Source of the DNA: Proteles cristata cristata
Taxonomy: Eukaryota > Chordata > Mammalia > Carnivora > Hyaenidae
Direction: 5' to 3'
DNA: 64,000 bases
NCBI GenBank assembly: GCA_017311185.1
Contig: JAESUZ010003879.1
Span: forward strand, 372,001 to 436,000
Under the pieces are notes generated by a model. It did no database searches. It was not told where the DNA came from and saw nothing but the letters and a program-made list of their open reading frames with translations. Position numbers and translations under genes: made by a program. Of the stretch, positions 12,484-24,764 are shown in pieces; position 1 is the stretch's first letter, and each line of letters starts with the position of its first letter.

Positions 12484-15230
12484 ATATTTCTCACCTTGAA
12501 ACACGTTCATGAAGATGGACCAAAAGGCCAAGTCACACTGCTAGAACTTGCTGCGAAAAGTCTGCTGAGTAATGTGCCTGTGGCTATCCATGCCCTGAAA
12601 GAACTCCCAAGGGACCTATTTGTTCCATTGTTCATTCATGCCTTCTTGGGAGGGCATCAGAAGATACTAAAAGCAATGGTGATGGTTTGCCCTTTCACTG
12701 TCTCCATATTGGGACACTGAGGATACAAGAGTCATACTATGAAATCTTGGAAGCCATGATTGATGGTCTAAAGATTTTCCCTGCCCAGAACTCTTCCTCT
12801 TGGTAAGAGTAAGTCAAATAGAAACATAGTGAGTCAGCAGAAGGGTATACTAGAGCCTGGGACAGGGGGATACCTAACTGTCTCCCCAAAGAAGCAAAAA
12901 AAGGGAATGTTGAAGATTTCTGTGGGGCTAGAGGTCCCAACATTTGGGGTAACCTTAGGGACTCGTGTCTTACAGAGTTGATTATAGAATAGAGGTCATT
13001 GATGAGGGTGGATCTACTCCCCTGAGTGTGATTACATAGAAGGAAGGACATGGGCTTTGAGGCTGGGGAGGATCAGAGGTGAAGAAAGTATGGGTAAAGA
13101 ATGAAACATGCTAAATTTGCATAAAGGGACTTCTTGGTGAATGGTATATGGAGTGAAAACCAGGGATAAATAGTTCTTTTTCCACTTTCCATCATTGATC
13201 TTTCTGGGTTATTAAAATCAGGTACTTCTCATGTGTGTTCTTTCTCCTCCTTTCCTTACAGGGGCTAAAACTGAGGCTCCTAGATTGAAGGCAGGACCCA
13301 GATTGTGGGACAACAGGCTCAGAGCTCAGTACCACATTCCCTTTCTGTTTTCAGTCTTGTATTTACTCTCACCAGCCTACCCACAAAATAGAACTCAGGC
13401 ATAATGTCAAGTGCCTTGGAATTTTCATTTCAGAGTCTGAGCCTCAGTCAATCTTGAAACCCATGGTATTAGTAGTGGATCTTTTCCTCAATAGTACCTA
13501 GAGAACAAAGCAATTTGTTTTCTTTCCTTTAGAATAAAGTTGAGTCTTTGCACTCCTGCTGCAGAGATTTGCAAATTGATACAATGTCTGTCCACAAAAG
13601 TGTCCTGCAGTTTCTGGATCTGGGATGCATTGATTGCCTGGAAATGAATCAAGGTTATCTGAGTGAAGTCTCCACCCTTTTGGCTGAGATGATCCACCTG
13701 AACAACCTTAGTCTGTCTCACATCTCCTTTAAATATTTTAAGGGGGAAAACTTCAGAAATTTTCTTATCCAGCTTGGGCAACTAAACATCCTCCAGGAGC
13801 TCAACTTGTCTTTTTTCTGCCTCACAGATCAACTGCACAAACTGCTCAGGTGAAGGAGTGGGGAAGAACCTGGGTTCCCTGAACACTCCATTGTTAAGAC
13901 AGAAGAGACCATACTCGGATACCCAGGCTCCTCTAACCTATTTCTCCTTCCACATCAGCATGGGCACTGACAGGAGTTTGAAACTGGCCAGGCTAGTGAG
14001 AAGTATCTCATTGTGAGGAGACAGACAATATTTGAAAAGAAAGCTGTGCTACTTCACTCATTCATTCATTCAGTTGACTATGTCCAGACAGTATGATAAG
14101 TTTGCAGATATATTGGTGAAAAAGACTCAGTCCTTCTATTGGAGTTTACAGCTTCCTCAGGAGGAAGGGGATGGGGCGGCATTCAGAGGAAGCGCTGATG
14201 CCCATCCCCATGGACTGGCCACAATAGTTAACAGTGCCAGATCATTTTGCTCCTGTATTTCCCCAAAGACTTAGACCCTGAATGGAGAACTTGTTATTTA
14301 AGAACTAGTCAAAAGGAAATCTCAGTTGGGTGTTTTACCTGACCTATCTTCACCAAATAAGTGAATAGGATCCATTATTAATTGTGTTGTATATACTAAG
14401 TGCATACAACAGTTTTCACTTAATCTTTTATTTTTTTGCAACCATGTATAATAATTACCTTTGTGCACATTTTCAAGATTAAAAACTTGTATCTCACAGT
14501 GGAAAAATAACCCTTTTTCAGGGTCACAAATCTACTAAGTCTGATTTATAAAGCCCACATTGTTAACCACTGTTGCAAAATATGTACAAATCCTCATTTT
14601 TCTGAATTAAGCTTTCTTTTTTCCCTCTACAGAATCCTTTCACCTCAGTTGGATATATTCTATCTTTCTGTGGCCTGTCTAACAGAGATATCTCTGTCCT
14701 GTCCCAGAGTTCTCAGTTCGCCTACCTAAAGCTGTTGAATCTCAGTAACAACCAGATATTCTCAGAAGTTTATGAGCCTTTCCAGACTCTCCTAGAGAAG
14801 GTCTCAGGCACCCCACAGTATCTGGAGATACATAACCGCCTGATAACTGATTCTATTCTCTCTGCTGTCCTCCCAGTCCTGAGGACTGAACCCACTTCCA
14901 TGTCCTTAGCTTTGCCTTCAACCCCATTACAATGCCTCTGCTCATGGGCCTTCTGCAGCATTTAACATCCTTGATGGAGCTGAAGAATATGATTTATCCT
15001 ATACCTGTCCACTGCTATGAACAATGGAACTTTCTGGGAAGGTTGGACTGACAGAAACTTGCTGAAGTGCAGGTCCAATTGAAAATAATGCTGCAGGAGG
15101 TACAGCGAGATGACATGAACTGGGCCACTTGTCCTGAGTGAGTTCCACAGTACCAGAAGTTGTTTCAACACTGATGTGTGGCCATTAAAGCATTCAGTGT
15201 TTTGCCTGAAGCTCAAATTTATAGAGACAC
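12484..15230 (+). pseudogene. PRAME-family pseudogene, three exons with introns retained
   Basis: Three blocks align with PRAME/PRAMEF proteins, leucine-rich proteins expressed in testis and tumours. Block 1 (about 12484-12802) has LLELAAKSLLS, ALKELPRDLFVPLF, KAMVMVCPF, then a frameshift and YEILEAMIDGLK, ending at a GT donor. Block 2 (13262-13850) follows a TTCCTTACAG acceptor. It opens KLRLLD with a 1-bp loss where DLRK is expected and has several stops. Then 13533-13850 reads LQFLDLGCIDCLEMNQGYLS, MIHLNNLSLSHISFK, QLGQLNILQELNLSF and ends at CTCAG/GTGAAGG. Block 3 (from 14633 after CTCTACAG) has LKLLNLSNNQIFSEVYEPFQ, TLLEKVSG, a frameshift before LLQHLTSL, IYPIPVHCYE, then a stop. No ATG start is clear. 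It keeps introns, so it is a duplicated copy, not a retrocopy. Confidence 0.85.
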
Positions 15231-15846
15231 ACAGATAAAATTCTACCGTTTGAGGAAACTGCAGTTAGGGAAGTTGGATAGGTAACTGACCTCTATAAAA
15301 GAAAAATTCAAAAAAGGAAATAGAAGAATTTGAAAGGTCCCATGGATCTTTTGCTCATTCCCCTTTATATCCTTTTCTGGTTGCTACCTACAGTGTTGGG
15401 TATGTGACATAAGCTAATCCAGTCTTGGTACCATCATTTTTCTGCTCACACTGATTGGACCACTTATCCACTTATGGATATGTGACACAAGTCAGATCAA
15501 CCGAAACTCTTCCTTGACGTGATAGTTAATAAAGCCAGTGATTTTACCTCTTAGGGTTCTGCAAACTTCTTATATTTTTTATTGCTTTGGGTTGCTTATA
15601 AGAAACCCTATGAGAGTAAAAGGAAACAAACTGTTCCCACTACCTACTGGTATTTTTTGTTGTTGTTTGTTTTTGAGTATAGTTGAGACACAATATTACA
15701 TTCGTTTTAGGTGTACAGCATAGTGATTCAGTTTTTCTGTATGTTATGCTATGCTCACCACAAATGTAGCTAACATCTGTTACCATATGACCCTATTACA
15801 ATATCATTGACGACATTACATAAGCTGTGCCTTTTCCTACTGATGT
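15231..15846. other. Intergenic, with old L1-type fragment
   Basis: From about 15670 to 15815 the sequence matches the common L1 3' type (GAGTATAGTTGAGACACAAT, GTGTACAGCATAGTGATTCA, plus orientation). The rest shows no gene. Confidence 0.6.
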
Positions 15847-16345
15847 TGTTGTGCCCGAATCACGAGTCCCCAGTGACCTCAGAAGCCAACACCGATGCTA
15901 GAACAAAAGGGTCTTTATTACAAGCTCGAGCAGGGTCTCACCCACCTACTGACACAGCAGCAGCAGCAGGGTGGAGCCCCGAACAATAGCGAGCAGGGTT
16001 TTTAAGGGGTAAGGGATGGGGTTGTTACAGTAAACATGTTGTACACCAATCATATTTGTATAACACCCCTGGCAACAGCTTTGGCCATTCAGTACCTGTG
16101 AGGTGTCCGTTATTTTTGGTGGAGCCCAATTATGGCCTTTTGAGACTCCTTTGAAAATGACCAATTATGAGGTGAGTTAGGCACGGGGGAGCAGCCCTTG
16201 TCTCAGCCCACAGGAATGTTTTTAACCTCCTCTGACTGGCTAATTGGAGAGAGGTTTCGGCCTTGAACTATCTGCGGTTTTTTTCCTGAGACTGCTGCTA
16301 TGTGCAGCCCGAGGTTGCTTTTAATGGGGTCTTAATTTTAAAATG
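15847..16345 (-). mobile_element. Solo LTR, class I endogenous retrovirus family
   Basis: On the minus strand its 3' end reads CGGGCACAACA and its body shares blocks with the plus-strand LTR at 21455-22024: the GCATCGGTGTTGGCTTCTGA region, AATAAAGACCC, AAGCAACCTCGGGCTGCACA and TTAAG near the 5' end. A poly(A) signal is visible as TTTATT at 15914-15919. No internal viral genes flank it, so it is a recombined solo LTR. The 5' boundary is approximate. Confidence 0.8.
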
Positions 16346-17657
16346 GCGTTATTTAGATTCTTCAATGTTTTTATCAACATGTTACTACTTGCTTTCCCAG
16401 GTCTCAGACCCCTGGCTCAGTTATTCCTTATTTCATATTATTCACCAAATGCCTGTTATGATTTAGGTAGTGTTCCAGATGCTGATAAAGTCCCTGAACT
16501 CAGATCACTCAGAGAATATTCTTATGATTTGTCAGTTTTTCCACTCTTTTTTTAGAGCATTTGTAAAAATTATTTACCCCCTCCAACCCCAGATTTTTTT
16601 CACTTTTTCCCTTACATGCTCTGCTCAATCCATGTTGGCCCCTTTATGCTGTTGTATGACCTCAGGCCATGGCTTAAATGTTTCCTCCTCAGATAGGTTT
16701 TCCTTCCTTATCTAAGTAGATGTACTCTGCTCTTTCTCTCTCTTAATCACCTTCTTTATGGGCTCTCACAGGGCCCTTAACACTCCTCCCTGCTATTCTC
16801 CTGCCACAATCACCCCCAATACAGGTAACAAACAACTTGGGGACAACCTCTATGCCCCAGTACCCACTGAAAATAGTCAAACTAGCTCATTGTAAAACTA
16901 TTTAATCTTCCTTGCCTTGCTTTACATTTATGTCATAATAAAAGCCAAGAATTCTAGTACACTGCAAAGAGATAATTAGAAACATTTTTTTGGTGTGGTG
17001 TTGATAATGTGAATGACATGTTTAGATTTGTTTGTTTGTTTGTTTGCAAGACTTGCGGTTCCCAATTCTTTGTTTTCAGAAGATTGGAAGAATGACCCAA
17101 ATATCTTGTCAGGGAATCATTAAAAATAATTTTGAAGGATATCATAAGACATTCAAAGAATTGACTGCTATTTCCACACAAAAGTTCTCTATTACTGTTT
17201 GTTAGGGTCACAGACACAGACTGACATAAGTTCAGGAATTCATTTAGTTTCCTGCAGGTGACTTGATTCCTTAGAATTCATTTTAAAGCATACTTCATTA
17301 GGAAACTGGAGCTGCTGTATTACTTCCCATTAAAGGAAAAAATGAGAGTCTCAAAGATAAGAAAGCTTCAGTGTGAGGAGTTGCACTTCCATGTAAGCTA
17401 CAGAAACCTGGAAAGAGTATTGTTTCCGCCATCAAAAAGAAAAAGCCAAACAAACTGTACAATCATAATTTTACTTGAACCCATCAGAGAGTTGAATTCA
17501 TTATATGGCAACCAATTAAACTGAATGCCAAGGAGGCTCAGGCCTTTCTAGGGAAAGACTGGATACATGGACTTTGGACATAGCTCAGGAAGAAGGGGCA
17601 CTAGTGATTTGTACAGGTGGGTTATAAGAATTTAAGGTCATAAGAATTTAGCTAATT
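16346..17657. other. Intergenic, no gene recognised
   Basis: AT-rich sequence with short frames only. It contains a TTTG repeat at 17027-17046. No repeat family could be assigned. Confidence 0.4.
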
Positions 17658-17877
17658 ATTGTTTTTTTTTTAATTTTAATGTTTGTTTATTTTTTAGAGA
17701 GAGAGAGGAAGAGAGAAAGAGGTGGGTCAAAGAGAGAGGGATACGCAGAATACAAAGCAGGTTCCAGGCTCTGAGCTGTCAGCACAGAGTCTGACATGGG
17801 ATTTGTATTCACAAATCGTGAGATCATGAACTGAGCCGAGGTTGGATGGTTAACTGACTGAGCCACCCAGGAGCCCT
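17658..17877 (-). mobile_element. Carnivore tRNA-SINE
   Basis: Reverse SINE with TSD GAATTTAGCTAATT at 17644-17657 and 17878-17891. The right end is GCCACCCAGGAGCCCT. Confidence 0.94.
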
Positions 17878-19987
17878 GAATTTAGCTAATTTTTAAAATG
17901 AATTGTTAAAGATCAAGTACTGGCTATTCTGGCAGTATAAAGCCCCTGAGAGTACCAAACACAGGGAATTCACAGTCGTTTGCAGGCTCTTATCCATGGA
18001 CCTCTACCAGGTACCCACAGGAAAGATTGGGAACAGGTAGGAGATCAGAAAGGACTTTCTGGAGATGACAAGGCATTGTTGCAGAAAAATGAATCCTCAA
18101 CCCTTGCCCATATCTTTCTCTCATATGAACCAAGAGCATCATGTAAACTTTTTCACCAATAGGTCACAGGTAAACACACATTACTGTTATGGGAAATGTA
18201 AAAGTAAAGAATCCTCTACCATTAGATGAGAGCAGGGAAAAGTCAAGGGCTCATTATCCTTTATCAATAACATTAGATAAACTCTCTCCTGCACACAATC
18301 AATCACAAATACAAGGAAGAGTTTGGATGTTACATGGAAGAGAGACAGTAATGCATCTGTCCAGATCCAAACCCAGAAACCTTGGCTCTTAGGTGCTGCT
18401 TAACACTGAGCTCGGGAGTAATGTCAGCAAGATGGCAGAGTAGGAGATCACAGCTTCCATTTCCCTCCCGAAAGCAATGATTAGACAGCTATCCATGAAC
18501 CAAATTAGCTCTGGGAGAACTCAGAAATCCACTTAAGCTGTAGTAGCATAGTGGAGCAAAAACCTGAGAATAACCACACAAGGTAGAAAGAATACTTTAT
18601 TTTCCCTGTATTATCCCATCCATTAGATCAGTACTTCTCAGTGCCAAGAGTAAACTCCTCAAGCAAAGGGTTCCTCTTGTAAGGAAATAAAATCGGGGCA
18701 AATGAGCAACTTCTTTAACTTTCCAGGGTACTGCATGAAGAGCCAGTTTTGGTTTCACCCTACCCAGGAGGCTAGGGAGACTGGCATGGTAAGATGACTG
18801 GAGACATCTAGGAATAAAAAAGGGTAGGGGCTATTGGCCATTTGGCAGGAGTAGCTATGATCTCCAGTAGCTTGTTTCGAAGTAGACCCCAGCAGCCTTC
18901 ACCACTGAGGACCTCAAGAGTCCCCCAGGGGGGTGAAGATCCCCATAGCTTTTTCTACTGAGTACTCCAAAGTGTTAACTGTTGGTAACATTCAAAAATC
19001 AATTGTACTTCATCCGATACACTAACAAAAAACCATCCATAATAGAAATTAAGAAAACAATCTCATTTACTATACCATCAGAAAGAACAACACACTTAAG
19101 AATAAATATCTGAGGAGGTGAAATATCTGTACACTGAAAACTGTAAAATACTGATGAAAGAAATTGAGGAAGACACAAATAAATGAAAATGCATCTATGT
19201 TCACAGGTTGGAAGAATAATATTGTTTAAATGTTCTACCCAAAATAATCTACAGATTCAATGCAATCCCTATCAAAAATATCAATGGCATTTTTCACAGA
19301 AATAAAAAAATATATATGCTAAAATTTGCATGGAAACACAAGACCCCAAATAGCTAAAACAATTTTGAGCAAGAAGAGCAAAACTGGAACAAAACAGCAA
19401 ACCTCTCGATTACAAATTATATTACAAAGCTATAGTAATCAAAACAGTATGGCATTGGCATAGAAACAGACATGTAGACCAATGGAACAGGACTGAGAAC
19501 CCAGAAATAAACCCATGCATTTAAGGTCAATTAGTTTTCAACAGAGGCTCCAAGAATACACAATGGGGAAACGATAATCTCTTCAATAAATATTATTGGG
19601 GAAAGTGGATATTCACATGTAAAAGAATGAAATCAGACCCTTATCTTGGACACTATACACAAAAAGTCAACTCAAAACAGATTGGAGACTTGAATGTAAG
19701 CCCTCCAACAGTAAAATTCTTAGAAGAAAACACATAGGAAAAGCTCCTTGACTGGTCTTGGCAATAATTTTTTTTTTTGACACCAAAAGCACAAGCAACA
19801 AAAGGAAAAGTAAACAATTGGGACAACATAAAACTAAAAAGTTTCTGCACAGCCAAAAAAAAAAAATAAAAAAAAAAAACAATAAACAAAATGGAAAGGC
19901 AACCTGAGGAATGGGAGAAAATATTTGCAAACCATTTATCTGATAAGGAGTTAAGATCCCAAACATATAAAGAACTCATACAATTCA

Positions 19988-20202
19988 GGGGTGCCTGAGT
20001 GGCTCAGTCAGTTAAGCATCCGACTTTGGCTCAGGTCATGATCTCACTGTTCGTGGGTTCGAGCCCCGCATCAGGCTCTGTGCTGACAGTTCAGAGCCTG
20101 GAGCCTGTCTTCAGATTCCGTATCTTCCTCTCTCTCTGACCCTCCCCTGCTCGTGCTGTCTCTATCTTTCTCTCAAAAATAAGTAAATAAAACATTTTTA
20201 AA
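19988..20202 (+). mobile_element. Carnivore tRNA-SINE
   Basis: Head GGGGTGCCTGAGTGGCTCAG. The 19-bp TSD AAAGAACTCATACAATTCA is at 19969-19987 and 20203-20221. Confidence 0.95.
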
Positions 20203-20263
20203 AAAGAACTCATACAATTCAATAGAAACTAAACCAAAATAACTCAGTTAAAAAATGGGCAGA

Positions 20264-20485
20264 TGGGGGGCGCCTGGGTGGCTCAGTCGGTTAAGCGTCC
20301 GACTTCGGCTCAGGTCATGATCTCATGGTTTGTGGGTTCGAGCCCCGCATCAGGCTCTGTGCTGACAACTAGCTCAGAGACTGGAGCCTGTCTCGTATTC
20401 TGTGTTTCCCTCTCTCTCTCTGACCCTCCCCTGCTCACACTCTCTCTCACTCTCTCTCTCTGAAATAAATAAAAAACATTTTAAG
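20264..20485 (+). mobile_element. Carnivore tRNA-SINE, close to consensus
   Basis: Head GGGGGGCGCCTGGGTGGCTC. TSD AAATGGGCAGA at 20253-20263 and 20486-20496. Confidence 0.95.
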
Positions 20486-20916
20486 AAATGGGCAGAAGGG
20501 CATGGAGGAGGGCACTTGTGGGGATGAGCACTGGGTGTTATATGGAAACCAACTTGACAATAAACTATTTGTAAAAAAATAAAATAAAAAATAAAAGGTA
20601 CATATCATTTTTTTACTTTGGCTTTAAAAATAATACTTTGTGCATGTACTGATCTACAAAAGAAATCGGGAAACCAACAAGTGTATAATAATTTTATAAC
20701 TCTATATGCTCCTAATAATTAATAACTATACTGAAGCCTGAATTTGTTAAGAAATAACAAACTGTTTCTTCTAAATCTTGAGTAAAACTGTGTCTTAGAC
20801 TATATTTTTATTCATATTGCTTTGGGTTATGGTATTGGTAATATTACCATCCAACATTGTAAAGAAAGTTTCATGTTGAAAATAGCAAAAAAATAAAAAT
20901 AAAAATAAAAATAAAA

Positions 20917-21136
20917 GGGGCGCCTGGGTGGCTCAGTCGGTTAACCGTCCGACTTCAGCTCAGGTCATAGTCTCACTGTTTGTGGGTTTGAGCCTTGCGT
21001 TGGGCTCTGTACGGACAGCTAACTCAGAGCCTGAAGCCTGCTTCGGATTCTGTGTCTCCCTCTCTCTCTGACTCTCCCCTGCTTTCTCGCTTTCTCTCTC
21101 TCTCTTTCAGAAATAAATAAAACAATATAACAAAAA
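20917..21136 (+). mobile_element. Carnivore tRNA-SINE with expanded tail
   Basis: Head GGGGCGCCTGGGTGGCTCAG. Its A-rich tail runs directly into a long GAAA array. An LTR is inserted in that tail. Confidence 0.94.
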
Positions 21137-21173
21137 AAAGAAAGAAAGAAAGAAAGAAGGAAAGAAAGAAGGA

Positions 21174-21213
<40 letters not shown>

Positions 21214-21248
21214 AGGAAAGAAGGAAAGAAAGAGAAAGAAAGAAAGGA

Positions 21249-21312
<64 letters not shown>

Positions 21313-21313
21313 A

Positions 21314-21405
<92 letters not shown>

Positions 21406-21407
21406 AA

Positions 21408-21451
<44 letters not shown>

Positions 21452-21453
21452 AA
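21137..21453 (+). repeat. (GAAA)n array, about 320 bp
   Basis: Almost pure GAAA tetramers with scattered GGAAA, GAGAAA and AAAAG interruptions, grown from the SINE tail. Leu/Ser/Phe-rich minus-strand open frames through it are not genes. Confidence 0.97.
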
Positions 21454-21454
21454 C

Positions 21455-22024
21455 TGAGGAGCCTGAAATTAAGTCCTCCATTAAGAGCAACCTCGGGCTG
21501 CACGTGGCCTTAGTTCCAGGAAAAGCTTCAGCTAAAGCCACCCTCGGATCAGCCAGTCAAAAGAAATGTGTAACATTCCTGTGGTCTGAGTCAGGGCTGG
21601 GAACTACAGGTAGTTACTCTGTACAAACTAGCCAATCACTCACTGCTTGCCTAAACCCCACGTAGGCCCTTTGAGCTCACCTCATGATTGGTCATTTTCA
21701 AAGGATTCTCAAAGGTCATGATTGGGTCCCGCCAAAAGTAATGGAAGCCTCACAGACACTGAATGGTCAAAACTATTACTATGGGTACTGTACAATTATG
21801 ATTGGTGCTTATGTGATGATGCAATACGTACAACATGTGCACTGTAACACTCCCATCCCTTACCCCATAAAAACCCTGCTCGCCATTGTTCAGGGCTTCA
21901 CTTTGCTGCCGCTGCACTGGTAGACGGGTGAGCCCATGCTCGAGCTTGTAATAAAGATCCTTATGTGCTTGCATCGGTGTTGGCTCCTTGGCGGTCTCAG
22001 GGTATTCGTGATTTGGGCACAACA
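21455..22024 (+). mobile_element. Solo LTR, class I endogenous retrovirus, with 4-bp TSD
   Basis: Begins TGAGGAGCCTGAAATTAAG and ends GATTTGGGCACAACA, so it has TG...CA ends. The flanks are AAAC at 21451-21454 and AAAC at 22025-22028, a 4-bp duplication typical of gammaretrovirus-like insertion. A TATA-like CATAAAAA at 21866-21873 and AATAAA at 21950-21955 sit in the expected order. No gag, pol or env sequence is present nearby. Confidence 0.88.
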
Positions 22025-22032
22025 AAACAAAA

Positions 22033-22265
22033 TGGCTCCTGGGTGGCTCAATCAGTTAAGTATCCGACTCTTGATTTCATCTCAGGTCATGATCTTATGG
22101 TTTGTAAGTTGAGCCCCATGTTGGGCTCTGCACTTACAGTGCAGATCCTCCTCGGGATTCTTTCTTTCTCCCTCACTGTCTGCTCACCCTTCCCTGCTCA
22201 CGGTCTCTCTCTCTCTCTCCCCCCCACTCAAAATAAACCAAAAAACGTTTTAAATAATTTAAAAA
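22033..22265 (+). mobile_element. Older tRNA-SINE
   Basis: Diverged head GGCTCCTGGGTGGCTCAATC, (CT)n, a CCCCCC tract and an A-rich tail with AATAAACC. Confidence 0.85.
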
Positions 22266-22645
22266 ATTAAAAAGAAAAGGTAACACAAATCTATTCCTGG
22301 ACGGGTGTCAAAATGAGGAAACAGACCCTGTCTGTGGATCAGACATACCGAGATAGCTGAAAGTGGAAGATGGTTTGGGAGCATTGAAAACAAAAATAAC
22401 AATAAACCCACTTTTGTCAATCAAATACTATAAAAACAAAGTAACACAAGAGGAATTTGAAGCTTGTTGTGCACCAAAGATAATTACATCAATAACAATA
22501 GCAAAAGCCAGCTCAACTCCTGATTAGACTCTAAATTATAATATAAACTAACAGTAATCATGTTAGGGGGCAATTTTCCATGAGTTTCTCACTTTTTTGT
22601 ATGCTTTCTGTACTGGGCTATCTTTTCTAGAAATTTCACTTTTAA

Positions 22646-23382
22646 CGTTTTTTTTTAAACGTTTTTTTTAATTAATTAATTAATTTTTTTACAAAGAGTT
22701 TATTGTCAAATTAGTTTCTACATAACACCCAGTGCTCATCCCCACAAGTGCCCTCCTCCATGCCCATCCCCCCTCCCCCCCACATCCATCAGTCCTCGGT
22801 TTTTGTCAGCATTCAAGAGTCTCTCATGGTTTGCCTCTCTCCCTTTCCCCCACCATTTCCCCCCTTCTTCTCCCCCTTGTTCCTCAGTTAAGTTCCTCCT
22901 AATCCTCCTATATGTGCAAACATATGATATTTGTCCTTCTCTGCCTGACTTATTTCGCTCAGCATAACACCCTCAAGGTCGATCCATGTTGCTACAAATG
23001 GCCAGATTTCATTCTTTCTCATTGCCATGTAGTATTCCATGGTATAGATAAACGACATCCTTGATCCATTTGTCCGTTGATGGACACTTAGGCTCTTTCC
23101 AGGTTTTAGCTATTGTTGAGAGTGCTGCTGTGAACATTGGGGTACATGTGCTCCTATGCATCAGCATTTCTATATCCCTTGGGTAAATTCCTAGCAGTGC
23201 TATTGCTGGGTCATAGGGGAGTTCTATTGTTATTTTCCTGAGGAACATCCACACTGTTTTCCAGAGGGGCTGTACCAGTTGACATTCCCACCAACAGTGT
23301 AGGAGGGTGCCCGTTTCTCCACATCCTCGCCAGCATCTAGAGTTCCACCTCACGCCAGTCAGAGTGGCTAAAATGAGCAAAT
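22646..23382 (-). mobile_element. 5'-truncated L1 3' end with 17-bp TSD
   Basis: Complement of ORF2 C-terminus plus 3'UTR. ORF2 residues are still readable on the minus strand ([20 protein letters not shown]). A perfect TSD TAGAAATTTCACTTTTA is at about 22628-22644 and 23383-23399. Young insertion. Confidence 0.93.
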
Positions 23383-23399
23383 TAGAAATTTCACTTTTA

Positions 23400-24364
23400 G
23401 TGAACAGTCTTAGAAAGGATGTATAATGTTTCCCTCCAGGACAGAGGGCAGAATTTGTTGCTGTCCAGGATAATGAAGATCATATTTCTCCCTGGGGCAA
23501 ATGTTATGCATCACTGATAATACCCCCATTATAAAAGATTGGATTTTTCTAAACTCAAGATTCCTCATCTGTGATACAAACACACTGTGTGCACAGCTTT
23601 TACCTAGGCTATTCAGCATCACCTGTGTGGGGACTGAGGGAGAAGAAAACAAGGGAAAAAACACAAAGCTCATGCACCCTGGTTTTTTGAGTAATAAGTC
23701 ACTTCTCTGACCCAGAAGTCTCATGACTTCTCCATCATCTATAATATTGTGGGGGGCTAACTTTTAAATTAAAAGTAGAGCAAAATTACACACCCTACAT
23801 AGTTCTTGATAGTTGTGATGGCAAAAATGGAATGTTGACGAAGACATGGTTTTCTGAAAGAGAAAAGAACAAGGACCTTTGTCCTGGTTTATTGGATATA
23901 AAAAGCTCCTTAGGATCTAGTATTGAATGTTTTCATCCCCAGTGGTAAGTGAGGGTAATTAAAGGTCCCAATTGTCCTGCATTTTAATGAATACATAGAG
24001 AGTGACTGACAAGAGAAGGGTTGAAACAAACTGCAATGAGAAGTTCTTTGCTTGATGTTCATGCTCCTCTGTGGGAGAGGAGGAAAAGATATTATTATGG
24101 TAAAAGGGCAGCAAACTCTGCACCCCCCTTCAAAGGGCCCCAAAGTTGAATTAGATGGTGTCAATAGGAGGATACAAAACTCTGGGTGGACCGAAGAGAA
24201 TTTCATTTACTTGAGCTTGGCCACCACAGGAAAGCTAAAAGTAAAAGTCAATGGAAAGCCTTTCTTACTGTTGGGAGGGTATTTTTCTCTCCAAGCCACT
24301 CCTCCTTCTCTGCTGGCCTACCCTAATATCAATGACTTTAATGAAAAATATGCATGTATTGAGA
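23400..24364. other. Intergenic, unassigned; open frame to 24420
   Basis: No repeat family recognised. Plus-strand 24052-24420 is open for 122 codons (GKLKVKVNGKPFLLLGGYF, then LLAYPNINDFNEKY). It has no known motif, and its 3' part overlaps the L1-type sequence that starts near 24390, so it is probably chance. No coding call is made. Confidence 0.35.
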
Positions 24365-24389
24365 GACTGGGTAAAGACTCAGAAGTTTT

Positions 24390-24764
24390 CTTAACATGGC
24401 AAAATACACACATAACATAAAATTTACAGTTTTAGCCATTTTTGAGTGTGCAATTCAATGGTATTAATAACATTCACATTGTTGTGAAACCATCACCGCT
24501 AGCCATCTTCTGAACCTTTTCACTAACTTACACTGAAACTCTGTACACATTAAACAGTAAATCCCCAATCACCCCTCCCTCAAGCCCCTGGTAACCACTT
24601 TCTACTTTCTTTATCTATTAGTTTTACTCTCATAGGTACCTTGTGTAAGTGGTATTATACAATATATGTCATTTTGCATCTGGTTTATTTTCCTTAGCAT
24701 TACACTTTCAAGGTTCATTCATGCTGTTACATGTATCGTAATTCCATTTTCTTTCAAGATAGGA
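24390..24764 (-). mobile_element. Old L1 3'-type fragment, left part
   Basis: Contains 'TGTTGTGAAACCATCACCGC' and a run-up of the ancient L1 3' consensus. It resumes at about 25371 after a 0.6-kb interruption. Confidence 0.65.

Larger units (their letters stand above)
18416..20600 (+). mobile_element. Old L1: 5'UTR-like start, ORF2 remnants, younger L1 3' tip
   Basis: 18420-18990 resembles an L1 5'UTR (AGCAAGATGGCAGAGTAGGA). From about 19000 to 19980 it has degraded ORF2 (ACACAAGACCCCAAATAGCT, ACAGACATGTAGACCAATGG). Much of ORF2 is missing between them. Two SINEs are inserted at about 19988-20202 and 20264-20485. The segment ends with a carnivore L1 3' tip at 20497-20600 (GAGCACTGGGTGTTATATGG). 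Confidence 0.7.

Noticed and set aside
20264..20340. tRNA-like A and B box sequence
   Set aside because: It is the tRNA-derived head of a SINE with a CT tract, A-rich tail and TSD; not a functional tRNA gene. The same holds for the other SINE heads.
21024..21541. Long Phe/Leu/Ser-rich minus-strand open frames (up to 159 codons)
   Set aside because: They are translations of the GAAA array and the SINE CT tract; low complexity only.
15847..22024. A provirus bounded by two LTRs
   Set aside because: The LTRs are in opposite orientation and the sequence between has no retroviral genes; the plus copy has its own 4-bp TSD.
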